A stretch of 64,000 nucleotides of DNA from Halicephalobus mephisto (Eukaryota; Nematoda; Chromadorea; Rhabditida; Panagrolaimidae): the NCBI GenBank assembly GCA_009193035.1, contig SWDT01000062.1, positions 62,001 to 126,000 on the forward strand, written 5' to 3'. The notes under the pieces were generated by a model. It did not search any database. It had not been told where the DNA came from and saw only the letters and a program-made list of their open reading frames with translations. Position numbers and translations under genes: made by a program. Below, in pieces: positions 35,046 to 46,529 of the stretch. Each line of letters begins with the position of its first letter. Position 1 is the first letter of the stretch.

Positions 35046-37320
35046 GGAAATGTCACTATGTAAAAAAAATTTAGTTGATCTTTGAAAAAGAAAAACATAC
35101 GTTTGTTTTTCTGCCAAAATAATTTTTCACTAAAAATTCTAACCATGTTTTAGACTTAAATTTATTCATCAAAACAAAATTAGTCTAATTTCGATCCTCC
35201 CATTTTTGTTTCAAATTTTTATTTATTTTTAACTTTGTTAATTCTATTTTTATTCGATATTTTCACATTTCTTAATTTTTGTATTTTCAGAACTACCATA
35301 TTCAATTTTTAATTTTATTTATTTTCACCTGGCACCGATATTCTGGCTTGGTTATTGGTTTCTTGAGGATATTTATTTTTCCACTTTTTCCACTTTTTCC
35401 GTTTTTCAAAATAACTAAATTTCTAAAAATTTTGAAAAATATTTAAAAAATAAATTTTGTAAAAGTTCATTTTTATTTTTTATATTTCGAAATAAAAACT
35501 AAAATTACAGTAATAAAAATTTTTTTAAATTTTGAAATTCTTCAAAAAATATAAAAAATAAAAACTAATTTTTATAAAATTACGAAATTTATCATTTTAA
35601 TTTTTTTATATTTCGAAATAAAGACTAAAATTACAGTAATAAAAATTTTTTTAATTTTGAAATTCTTCAAAAAATTAAAATTTATTTTTCGATTTTAGAA
35701 TAAAAACTAAAATTACAGTAATGTAAATTTCAAAATTCTTTTAAAAAATTAAAACAATAAATTTTGTAATTTTGTAGAAATTAATTTTTAAAATTTCGAT
35801 TCAGAATTTAAAAAAATTTATTTCCGGACGATTTCGTAAAAAACATTTTATTTTTATTTTTGAAATAATATAACTACAAAATTAACATTTAAAATTTTTT
35901 TTTAATTTTCTAAAAATTTCAAAAATTTGTTTCCAGACGATTTCGTAAAAAATTTTATTTTTATTTTCGAAGTAATATAACTACAAAATTAACATTTAAA
36001 ATTGATTTTTTTTTATTTTCTAAAAATTTCAAAAATTTATTTCTGGACGATTTCGTAAAAAACATTTTATTTTTATTTCTGAAATAATATAACTATAAAA
36101 TTAACATTTAAAATTGATTTTTTTTTTAATTTTCTAAAAATTTCAAAAATTCATTTCCAGACGATTTCGTAAAAACATTTTATTTTTTTATTTTTTGTAA
36201 ATCAACAATTATAAGACTGACACGTGAAAAAAGTTCTTAAAGTTCCTCAACATTTGCCCAGAGGTAATTTCATAAAAAAAGCCCTTTTCTAATTTTTTAA
36301 TATAATTTTTAAATTTTGAATTCCTACGCAAAGAGACGAAAGTGGAAAAAATGGTAACTCGATTTCTCATTTTGAATTATTTTTAATTTTTCCTGTCGAA
36401 AAAATTATTTTTAATTTTTTTTAAAATAAAAATAATTTTTTCTCAAATTCCTACAAAAAAATTATTTTTAATTTTTTTTTAAATAAAAATAATTTTTTTC
36501 AAATTTCTACAAAAAAATTATTTTTAATTTTTTTTCAAATTTTTATAAATAAAATTTTTATTTTTTTAAATTTTTACAAAAAATCTATTTTTTAGGTTTT
36601 TTAAGATTTTTTATAATAAAATTTATTTTTTATTTTTTTTAAATATTATTTTTAAATTTCAACTAGAATGAGTAAAAGTTGAGAAAAATAGTAAATTTGG
36701 CGACTCATGCCGTTACTAACATTTTATTTTTATAACAATCATATGTTTATTAAAATTTCACATTTTCGTGTCGAAGTTATTTCGTAATATTTTTAATTTT
36801 TTAATATTTTTTAAATTACAGAAAATTTTGAAAAAGTTTAATAATGCCTACAGTAATCTGTTTTTAAAATTTTTGACTTTCGTGTTGAGACCACTTTTTA
36901 ATATTTTTAATTTTTAATTTTTTATATTTTTTAAATTACAGAAAATTTTGAAAAAGTTTAATAATTCTTACAGTAATCTGTTTTTTAAATTTTTGACTTT
37001 CGTGTTGAGACCACTTTTTAATATTTCATAATAATTTTAATTTTTAATTTTTTTATATTTTTTAAATTACATAAAATTTAAAAAAGTTTAATAATTCTTA
37101 CAGTAGTCGATTTGTTTACTTTTTAGCAAACCTAAATTTCGTGCTGGGATGATTTCGTAATTATTTTTAATTTTTATTTTACTTTTTTAACAACTTTAAA
37201 TTTCGTGTCGGGATAATTTCACATTTTTTTATTTAAATTTTTGTATTTAATTTTTTTTATTTAATTTTTTTAATTTAAATTTTTTAATTTAATTTTTTTT
37301 ATTTAAATTTTTTTATTTAA
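35046..37320. repeat. AT-rich region with several 110-130-bp arrays upstream of the GPCR gene
   Basis: At 35420-35720 units contain AACTAAAATTACAGTAATAA. At 35815-36185 four units contain GGACGATTTCGTAAAAAACA and ATATAACTACAAAATTAACA. At 36740-37125 three units contain TTACAGTAATCTGTTTTT and TTTCGTGTTGAGACCACTTT. The end (37220-37325) is a TTTTTTTATTTAATTTTTTT tract. Upstream GPCR exons could lie here, but I see none. Confidence 0.6.
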
Positions 37321-37356
37321 TTTTTTAAGGATTCTAGGTATGCAGAAGGCTTAAAG

Positions 37357-40300
37357 ATGCCCTGGCCGCTGCTCTGGCTTCTCCTCCTGGCAGAAGACTC
37401 CTCTGCCAGGGACAATTCGACTTCCATGCCTTCTGAATCCGTCCCATCTTCTACGATGACTACAGTAGAACCGGATATAATAGATGATTCAAAAAACTCA
37501 GAATGCACAGATATTAAATCTTATTTGTGGAACGAACATTCGGATTACACTTCGCTTCCTTCGACCATGAGCGTTTTCGCAGTTATCTACACACTTATCG
37601 TCACGTTAGTTTTTAGTTTTTTTATTATTTAAATTTAAAAATTTTTTCATCATTTAAATTTCTAAATTTAAAAATTTTTTTATTATTTAAATTTAAAAAT
37701 TTTTTCATCATTTAAATTTCTAAATTTTAAAATTTTTTCATTATTTAAATTTTTTAATTTAAAGTTTTTTATTATTTGAATTTCTAAATTTGAAGTTTTT
37801 TTTATTATTTAAATTTTTAAATTTCTAAATTTTTTCATTATTTAAATTTCTAAATTTTTAAATTTTCCTTATTTAAATTTTTTTATTTTCAAACTTTTCT
37901 AATCTTAAGATTTTTTATTTTTTAATTTAAATAAGCCTTAATTTTTTTAACTAGTAATTACGTTGTCGGAATTACTGTAATATTTGAAGGGGGTTGTTAG
38001 ACGAAAGTATGATCAATTTTCTCTGACGAAAGCTGTTAATTCCAGGTTAGGGGTACTCGGAAACACGCTCGTTATCTTGTCCGTGATCAAGCATAGATCC
38101 CTACAATCGGTCAGGAACATCTTCATCGTGTCCCTTTCCTGTTCGGACATCGTCGTCTGTATCGTGTCCGGGACCATCACCCCAATCACTGCCTTCACCA
38201 AAATCTGGGTCTTCGGAGGAGCTCTCTGCAAACTCGTCCCTTTAATCCAGGTTCGTAAATTTAAAAAAATTAATTTTCCACAAAATTAAAAATTTTAAAA
38301 AAAATTAATTTCTTTATAAAATTTAAATTTGTAAAAAAATTAACTTCTTTATAAATAAAATTTTAATTTTAAAAAATTAATTTTCCACAAAATTAAAAAT
38401 CTAAAAAAATTAACTTCTTTATAAATAAAATTTAAATTTTAAAAAATATAATTTTTCGCAAAATTTTTAAAAAATTAACTTCTTTATAAAATTTAAATTT
38501 TAAAAAAATCAATTTCTTTATGAAATTTAAGTTTAAAAAAATTAATTTTAAATTTTTTCAATTTTTTAAAAATAAAAATTTATTTTTGAATTTTTGAAAC
38601 ATAAAAAATCAATTTTTACTATTTTTATTTTTAAAAAATTCGGTCTCTAAAAGTTGATTTACAATTCTACATGATAATTCGCGGCAAAGGGATATTCCAA
38701 TAAAGAATTAATTATCATGTTCGAAAATGGAGACCATCCATCTAAAAGTTGTTTGACAATTTTTCCAGGGACTCGACATGCAAGAATAATCGAAATAAAT
38801 GTCTCCAGATTCAGAAAATTTTAATGAACTTTAGTTTTCGAAAAATTAAAGTTATTTTTTATTCAAAAAAAAAATATTTTCAAATTCAGAAAATTTTAAT
38901 GAACTTTAGTTTTCGAAAAATTAAAGTTATTTTTATTAAAAAAATATTTTTAAAATTTTAAAATTTTAATGAATTTTAATTTTCGAAAAATTAAAGTTAT
39001 TTTTTATTCAAAAAAAAATATTTTTAAATTCAGAAAATTTTAATGAACTAATTTTTGAAAAATTAAAGTTATTTTTTTATTTAAAAAAAATATTTTTAAA
39101 ATTTTAAAATTTTAATGAATTTTAATTTTTGAAAAATTAAAGTTATTTTTTATTTAAAAAATAAAATTTTATCAAATTTTAATTTTCTACAAATTTAAAG
39201 TTTTTTTTCATTAGAAAAATTTTAACATTAGTCATTTTTTAAAATTATTTTGACTGTCTGATGAATTTCGTTTTTTCTGAATTTCGATAATTAAATTTGA
39301 ATATTTAAAAGTGGAAAATTCTGAATGAAAAACGACCTCGAGAGAGGAAACGGTGAATTTCGAAGTTTCAGAATCAATAATTTTTCGGATTTATTTTTAG
39401 TTTTTTAAAATTTCAAGGGAATTCTAAAAAATTCCAAGTTTTAAAAATATTTAAGAAATTTTAAAACAAATTTACAAAATTCTAAAATTTATATTTTTTA
39501 AAATTTTATATAATTAATATTTTTTTTTAATTTTATATAATTAATATTTTTTTTAATTTTCTAACTTTTATATTTTTTAAAATTTTATAATTTTATATTT
39601 TTTTAATTTTCTAAATTTTATATTTTTTTAAATTTTATAATTTTACATTTTTTAAAATTTTATATAATTTTATATTTTTTTATTTTTTTTAATTTTATAT
39701 AATTATTAAATTAACAGGGAGCTTCGTTGTGTTTTTCGACTTTGACTCTGACGGCGATTTCGATAGATCGGTTCATTTTGATCATTTATCCCACCCAGAG
39801 GTCGATCCAGAAAAAACATGCCTTCCAGATGATCGCGTTGAATTGCACCATCGCCACGAGCATTTCTCTTCCGATGTTCTTCAAGCAGAATCTGACGCCT
39901 TATGACCGTTTCTGTGGCAGATTCTGTGCAGAAGACTGGGGCTCGGACCAGTCCAGCAGGAGTGTGTACGGTACAATAGTGTTCATTCTTCAGTTCGTCG
40001 TGCCATTTTTCATAATTACTTTTTGTTATTTGATGATTTCACTTAGATTAGGAAGGGTAAATTTAGGTATTTATTTATTTTATTTATTTTTTTCTTTTAG
40101 GGAATGCTGATCAAAAGAAGCTCGGGAGAACAGAAACTCAACGGTCCTCAGTCGGAACAAAGACGACAGGCCCTGAAGAGACGGCTCAGGACCAACAGAA
40201 TGTTAATGGCCATGGGTAAGGTCTATTTCACGAAAAATATTTAAAAATTAAAAAATTTCATTAAAAATATTAAAAAATTAAAAAGTTTCATGAAAAATAT

Positions 40301-41111
40301 TTAAAAATTTAAAAATTTCACAAAAAATATTTAAAAATTAAAAAGTTTTACAAAAAAATATTTAAAAATTAAAAAATTTCATGAAAAATATTAAAAAATT
40401 TAAAAATTTCACAAAAAAATATTAAGAAATTTTTAAATTTCACAAAATTGTCTTAGGACGAATGTTGAAAACTTCTTAGAAATTACGGTAACCTAAGTAG
40501 TAATTTTGACCATGATTGTTTCATAATTTCACGTTATTTTGAAATCGATCATATATTATAAATTCCAAAAATTGATTTTTTTGGGACTTTTAGAATTTTA
40601 AATTTTTAAAAAAACTCGAAACTTAATTTTTTAAATAATTTCAGTTTGTGTTTTTCTGATTTGCTGGACTCCGGCCGTGGCTTTCAATTTCTTGAGGGAC
40701 TATCAGTGGCTGCCAGACATAATTGCGAAACAGGAGTACCTCAGTGGGGTCATAACCCACTGCATCTCGATGTCTTCCACCATCTGGAACCCCATCCTCT
40801 ACGCCCTTCTCAACGAACAGTTCCGTCTGGCCTTTGCCGAGCTTCTGGCGTCCTGTAGACGGACTTACACGAATTCCCAGGGGGAAACGCTCCCGATGAG
40901 ACTCAGCGCCAGATGCTCCAGAATCGTCTCCAATGCTTTCGTGGATCTCGCTGTGGTCAACGGAAACCCTCGGGGGATAAACAACAGCTCCAGTGGCGAA
41001 GGGGTTTCCAGCAGAAACGGTTCTTTCAAGTGGAGGTATTCTACAGTATCCGCCTCAAGTAAGCAAGACGTCAACGGACCGAACAGAGGCTGCACAAGTA
41101 GCTTACTGTAA
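37357..41111 (+). CDS. Neuropeptide F/Y-type G protein-coupled receptor (rhodopsin class)
   Basis: Exons 37357-37604, 38046-38250, 39718-40056, 40101-40215 and 40645-41111 join in frame to about 457 residues. This would be a plasma-membrane receptor for a peptide ligand. The N-terminus (MPWPLLWLLLLAEDSSARDN) may be a signal peptide, followed by a Ser/Thr-rich ectodomain with an NST glycosylation site. TM1 carries GNTLV across the first intron, TM2 SLSCSDIVV, and TM3 ends in IDRF in place of DRY, then IIYPTQ. The extracellular loop 2 cysteine is probably in the FCGRFCAEDWGS stretch. TM6 carries FLICWTPAV and TM7 NPILYALLN (NPxxY form). The intracellular loop 3 has the basic RRQALKRRLRTNRM. These features fit the NPY/NPF (npr) group; ligand and exact orthologue are not determinable by eye. 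Intron 2 is long and repeat-filled. Confidence 0.9.
38251..39717 (+). other. Long repeat-filled intron 2 of the GPCR gene
   Basis: This 1.47-kb intron contains an AAAATTAACTTCTTTATAAA array (38270-38540) and a repeat of about 85-100 bp at 38790-39170 (CAGAAAATTTTAATGAACTT, CGAAAAATTAAAGTTATTTT). A TTTATATAATTAATATTTTT tract precedes the acceptor. The open frame at 38749-38961 is repeat-derived. Confidence 0.7.
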
Positions 41112-42240
41112 CGCCCACGGGTTTCCTCCAGAATCAACCTTCACGTCTCCAAGGGTTCTCAAAACAGCACTTCTTTCTTCTCCAATTACAGTATCCCATG
41201 GCCGAACAAAAGCCAAAACTGTCGTTCATATCTTACTGTAATGAAAATTGTACAAAAATAAAAAAATAATTTCGAAACAATGAAAAAATAAAAAATGAAT
41301 TACAGTAAGAATTGCTAAATTCAGAATTTTTTACACTTTTTCACAATTCTGAAAAAATTTAAAATTCTGAAAAAAATTTTATTTTTAAAATTTTCTATCA
41401 AAGGACAACTGGAATCGACACAAAATATGAAATGCTTTTTTTTTATCTCGCTATGGCTTACAAGACTTCAAAAAAATATTGATCAATATTGATGGTGATT
41501 ACGGTAAGTATGTGGAAAATGCTGAATTTTTTGAAATTTTTGGAAAAAAATTTTGATGCAAAAAATCAAAACTTAACCTCGAATTTTAATGACATTTGAT
41601 AAGAAAGCAATGATGCTATTTTCGAGAGTCGTAAAACATCATTTTGAGAACAAAGGAAAAATTTTAGGATGGGAATCTTTAAAAATCGGAAATTTCCAAA
41701 TTAAATTTAATTTAAAAGTTACGTAAAAATAAATTTTTAATTAACATAGAAGAGTGCAGTCGTGGCTATCTCAGGAAGCTGCATAATGGACTTCCGGGAT
41801 GATAGAATTCATCATATTGGATAAGACTTGTCAGAACGAACGGACTTTAGCCGAAAAACTATCTTGTCTGCTACTTTCCAGATTTCTTTTATCTCTGATT
41901 AATGAATCACTCGTTAAATTTGAAAATAAAGTTGTTTATTAAAATTTTGTTACTTTAAGAACTTTGAAGATCATAAAAAACTAAAAAATACGGAACTGTG
42001 TTGTTAATAAGAGTAATGGTAGTTGTTCTCAGGATTCAACGAGCAACTTTTTAATGACAAATTAGTGTTGTGACTTCCTAAGGGACGCTGCAACGTAGGG
42101 AAACAGGCATTGGAGTCTTTACAGAACAAATCCCGATCTTATTTTATATCCAAAAACATAACAACCACACAATAACGTAAACCTCAAGGTTATGGTAGTC
42201 GTGCTAAGACCAGCAAATCAAGAAACGTCATCTGTATGAC
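41112..42240. other. Intergenic region between the GPCR and VWA genes, nothing coding seen
   Basis: AT-rich with several CTACAGTA/TTACTGTAA words just after the receptor stop (41188, 41231, 41301), presumably in or near its 3' UTR. No supported gene. Confidence 0.5.
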
Positions 42241-42242
42241 GT

Positions 42243-42472
42243 CTTATCAAGTCTCAAAAGTTAGGTATTATCTTTGATAACTGTTTGGCTTATCATCTCA
42301 ACCATCCCTATTTGCTTCAATTAACTTAAAGATAAGAAACAATTAATTGAGAGTTTATCAGCTTGAAGACTTCTTTCGTCATAAAACTTGGGTCAAAGAA
42401 TCATTGAGAACTATATAGCTATTTCATCGATAAGATTAGTGTAGACTACTTTCAGAAATTTAGATATAAAAG
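42243..42472 (+). promoter_or_regulatory. Putative promoter of the VWA gene: GATA-site cluster and TATA box
   Basis: GATA-type sites are visible as CTTATCAA (42243), TTGATAAC (42274), CTTATCATC (about 42289), AGATAAG (42330), TTTATCAG (42354) and CGATAAGA (42428). TATAAAAG sits at 42465-42472, about 39-46 bases before the start codon. In nematodes, clustered TGATAA sites are bound by ELT-2-type factors in intestine. Intestinal expression is an inference from that. Confidence 0.55.
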
Positions 42473-42510
42473 CACCTTTTTATGGACACTAGCATTGTTT
42501 TTCTTGAATA

Positions 42511-45500
42511 ATGATTTTAGTCGGGGTTTTTCTTCTTCTTCTCTTTGGAAGAATCGAAGCTCAATCATTGACTAAGTCAGGATGCTCTGGATACATGTTC
42601 TTGGGTGAGCAAAGCAACCCCTTGTGCGACCAGTTCATCACTTTTCTCAAAGTCGCCAGAGATACCGTCGAGTACCTTGAAGACAACAATGGTTTTGCCC
42701 CTAGAGCATTCGGGAATTCGACAACTTGGTTCACATTGCAATACGAAGACAAAGCTTCCTTTATTTCCTTAGTGAGTACTTGGATCGACCTATACGAAAA
42801 CGGACAATGTGAGCATTCAGAATTCGTCAATTATGGAGAGTAAGTTTATGTTTATAAAATTTTTTTCGATTAGAAATTTTAAATCAAACTAAATTTAAAA
42901 ATAGTTTTCTAATATTAGGTGATTTCATAATCAGCGTTACATGTTTAAAACTATTCATTTAATAACCAACAAACAATTTATTAACTTTAGTATTTTCCTT
43001 TGTTAGAGGAACTCTGGACCACAGTTTGAGTAGGTTTTTGATTCCTTCCTCGAAGAACTCCGGTTGTTTTGATAGAAGATATTTCTGGATCCCATTTTCG
43101 ATTTATTGATTATCTCTGAAGTGATATCCTCGTAAGAAATTTTTAAGAAATCGGAAGATATGGTAATCTGATGGCGCAATATCTGGACTATGTAGAAGAT
43201 GATTGGGCACTGTTCAATTCAATATGTTTTGAAGGTAGAACATAGTGCTAGATCCCATAAAGCGAAAAAATCATTTTGAAAGGAAAAAACGATCTTTTCA
43301 CTTCCCACTGTTCTTCAGTTGCTATAATTTTTGCTTGTAATTGCTCTAGGTGTCCACAGTAGACATTATTGTTTATTTTTTGACCAGATTTCAAGTTTTC
43401 AGTACAAAGGATCAGCTATAGACCAATAAAAACACAATATGAACTTCTTTCTGTGAATATCGTGGTTAGACACGGGTTTTCTGGTTCCTCCAGGTTTTAT
43501 CCATTGCTTTCTACACTTATGACCATCGTAGTACACCCAACTTTTATCACAGGTTGTAATATTACGTAATGGCAGTCTTTTATGTCGATATTCGCTCCAT
43601 AATGTATGATATTGTTTTTGCCCAGATTGCATTTGTCCATTTACCAAATCATGGGAAATTTGTCGTTGTTTCCACCACTGCTTTCCATTTCAATCATCGC
43701 CACGCTGTGGACTAAAAGCATATTTCTGAAGCTAATTGTTCACTTGTCATAGTTCTTTTTCAATTGAATTTTCAACGCAATGCTTGATAGTTGATTCTTC
43801 TTGGACTCCTTTGACTATTTTTTTGTTGAATATTTTGGTATTTTTTCGAAACATCCTAAACAATGTATATACCCGTTGAGTAGATATAACGTTTTCTCCA
43901 TAAAATTCCGTCAACTTTCGGGCTGGTGCAGCTCTGGTAAATCCTTGTTTAACACATTCCGTACCAAGGCGTATTTTGTGTGGCCAACCCCTATTCTTTT
44001 CGTCTCGTAACATGTGGCGCACATGGCCATACAAAGCAGGTTTTTTATAATTATTTTGTGTATATTATGCGATATTTTCATGTTGTCTACTATGAACGAT
44101 GATTTTATTGAAAAGTAATGCAGTTATCATTGTGGTGAAGAATAGTGCTTTTAATGATAGTTAACATCTTGTATTCTTGAAATTCAACAGGAATACCATT
44201 TTGAATTCTTTTTCATACAATCTCAGTACATAAGATTTTGGTTTTTTCAATGTTTCAATATGTCTGAATTATTTATATAAAATATATTCCTTATTTTCCT
44301 CTCAAAATTAATTACTAAAAAATATGGATTCAAGAAGATTAGAAATTATCAATTTTACAGCTCTTTTGTATCAAATTTAGTATTAAACAATACCTTTTTT
44401 TAGTCCATTTCATGACATTCTCAGTCACTTAAATTACGGATATTCTGGATATGGAATCTTTATGACAGGAGAAACTGAGTAAGTATCTTCTTTTTTATTC
44501 TGGTAAATGAATGTCTCTTTTCAGCACAATTACCGATTTATCCAATGCAATGAGTTTAGCTCAACAGATTGCGACTCACAATGCTGATATTTATGTCTGG
44601 GACATTTCCGTTAATAATAACAACAATACTCTTTTCGAGACTCTTACTGGAGGCAAACCAGGTCACATACTTAGGGGAGCCAATCTGACATACAATGATG
44701 TCATTGACTTCCTGTCATGTTCGATGATCCCGGAATTCATGAACTTTTCCTGCAATGTGCAGTCTGCTCCTCCAACTTCCTCTTCTGGATGTTCAACGCC
44801 AACTCCCCCAACGACAAACACCTCTTGTACCTCATTGGAACTGATCTTCATCTTGGAGAGATCCGAGTCTATTGTCCCCTATATCTATGAGAGAAATGTG
44901 AGCCAGTTCGTAATGGGCCTTGCCAGTCAGTTCTCCTTCCCCAACGAGGTTTCTTCCGGTAGCGGATATGCACGATTCGGAGTCATCCAGTACGCAACCA
45001 CTCCCGAAATCTCGATTCCTCTCGGCAGTTACACTAGAAACGATTTCAACAGTCAAGTTCAACAAAAAGTCAAGATCGGAGACGGAGGCGTCAACAACGT
45101 TGCTGAGTAAACTTTGATTTTCTTATTTATGAAGTAATACATGTTTTAGTGCTCTTTTGGCTGCTTACAGCCAGTTCCAATCCAACTCCGTTCTCTCCAA
45201 TAGAGCTATCATTCTGGTAGTGGATGATGTTCCTTTGGATGGAGATGCTGTGGATGCCATACACAAGGTACAGACTCTCGTCCAGCTTCCAATGGGAGTC
45301 ATCATCCCTGGGATCACAGGCAGTCCAGCTGACGGACTCAAAGATTTAAAGACCCTCCTCGGAACCAACTCTAATCTGGCCTTCCCAGACCTCCCCACCG
45401 CTCTTTCTAGTGCTCCAGGTTTTGTAATAGACGTTTTCCCTTGTCAAGCTCTTCCTGTCTGTTCCGTCCTCTCCTTCATCGGGGAAGCCACCGCAGCCAT

Positions 45501-46032
45501 CGGAAACAAAGCCAAGGTGGATTTCTTAAAGTTAGCTCAGAGACTGGTAAATAGTGTCAACTTCAATCCGAAACAACGATTCTCCATTGCTTTGTTCGGG
45601 AATTCCATCTATAATGCTATCGAACCCCAATCACTGCAGGAGTTCAACTCAACTTTATCATCTTTCATTCAAACCATGATTTCCGATGATTCCCCGAATG
45701 GAGATCGAACCTTCCTCGCTCCTATCCTCAACCAGTACATAACGGTTGCCAGCTCTAGTCTCTATCAGAACTTCTCTAATTTGCTTCTGGCGGAAACCGA
45801 GGCTATCAAAGACCCTACAGCTGCTTATTCTGCTTGCCAGACTGTGGCTAGTCTCGGGACTGACTTCTACGTGATTGATCAATCCAGATTCACTGGTCCT
45901 TCCAGCCTTTTCTCCACCTGTACTGGAGGAATGCCTGGACATATCCTTAATGGCACCTCCCTCTCCCAAGATGATCTCTTCAACCAGTTGAGAGATTCAC
46001 TCATCCAAAACTTCAATTCCATGAGATGTTAA
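42511..46032 (+). CDS. Secreted von Willebrand factor A-domain protein
   Basis: Exons 42511-42839, 44404-44478, 44525-45106 and 45150-46032 give about 622 residues. A clear signal peptide (ILVGVFLLLLFGRIEAQ) and many cysteines mark it as extracellular. A central vWA domain spans roughly residues 240-410: strand LELIFILERSES with the MIDAS-like E246-R-S-E-S250 (first Asp replaced by Glu), then FGVIQYATTPEI, NNVAEALLAAY and AIILVVDDVPLDGDA. The region ending near residue 200 and the C-terminus share GG-PGHIL-G-xL followed by a helix and a final Cys (about residues 177 and 588), so the outer parts look like repeats of one vWA-like fold. A Pro/Thr/Ser linker lies at about 210-230. Similar secreted vWA proteins occur in nematode intestine; ligand unknown. 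The first intron carries a dead mariner. Confidence 0.85.
43010..44034 (-). mobile_element. Inactive mariner transposon in intron 1 of the VWA gene
   Basis: On the minus strand an N-terminal helix-turn-helix region reads AARKLTEFYGENVIS-like (44034-43750). The catalytic region follows as CDKSWVYYD and KPGGTRKPVSNHDIHRKKFI (43647-43399), and a C-terminal EFFEEGIKNLLKLW piece lies near 43070-43010. This is the order of mariner transposases. The frame is broken several times, and the second catalytic Asp (usually in WWD) reads Ser in FYWS, so it cannot be active. Terminal inverted repeats were not identified. Confidence 0.8.
44035..44403 (+). other. Remainder of VWA intron 1
   Basis: AT-rich, probably partly mariner-derived; ends in the CTTTTTTTAG acceptor of exon 2. 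No other feature. Confidence 0.4.
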
Positions 46033-46114
46033 TCAGAGAATAACTAAAATCATGTAATCAGTATTTTTTAAAATTTGGTAAAGCTTAATGTTAGATTGTG
46101 CATTTATCCATTCG

Positions 46115-46255
46115 AATGCAAGTCCGCATAGCGTTGGTCCGAAAGGAAATATCCTGAGGACTAACGAAAAATTTAAGATTGTGCATTGGCGGGAGAATTA
46201 AATGGATAGTGTAATATTTACCAGAGTTGTGTTGTATTCTCTGTCTTCGGCTTAA
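46115..46255 (+). other. Repeated hairpin element, copy 2
   Basis: CGTTGGTCC (46132-46140) pairs with GGACTAACG (46158-46166) with one G-T pair; the intervening GAAAGGAAATATCCTGA keeps the inner AGGA/TCCT pairing. Flanks match copy 1 at 11500-11650. It starts about 80 bases after the VWA stop codon, so it could lie in that 3' UTR or be an independent RNA gene. Confidence 0.55.
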
Positions 46256-46529
46256 TAAATCAATTTAGTATTTCTTTCTCATCTACACATGAATTAGAAA
46301 CCCCTATCCACGATCTAAGATTTACAATTTACAAATAGACGAATTTTGTTAATTTCAATAAGAATGGAAAAACTTAAAAATCGTCATGTCTAGTGTTGTC
46401 CTTTTTTCTTGCTTATTTGCCTGGTTTTTGGTTCCTCATTTTCAAATCCGTTTCTAATAGCTTTTGTTTAAAAAATGTTTCTTAAATCATTGTTTTGTTC
46501 TATGTTTAAAAAAAGAACCAAATATAAAG
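46256..46529. other. 5' flank of the first F-box gene
   Basis: The last 130 bases resemble the sequence before the second F-box gene (GTTTTTGGTTCCTCATTTTC against GTTTTGGTTCTTCATTTTGA), so the tandem duplication included some upstream DNA. Confidence 0.5.
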
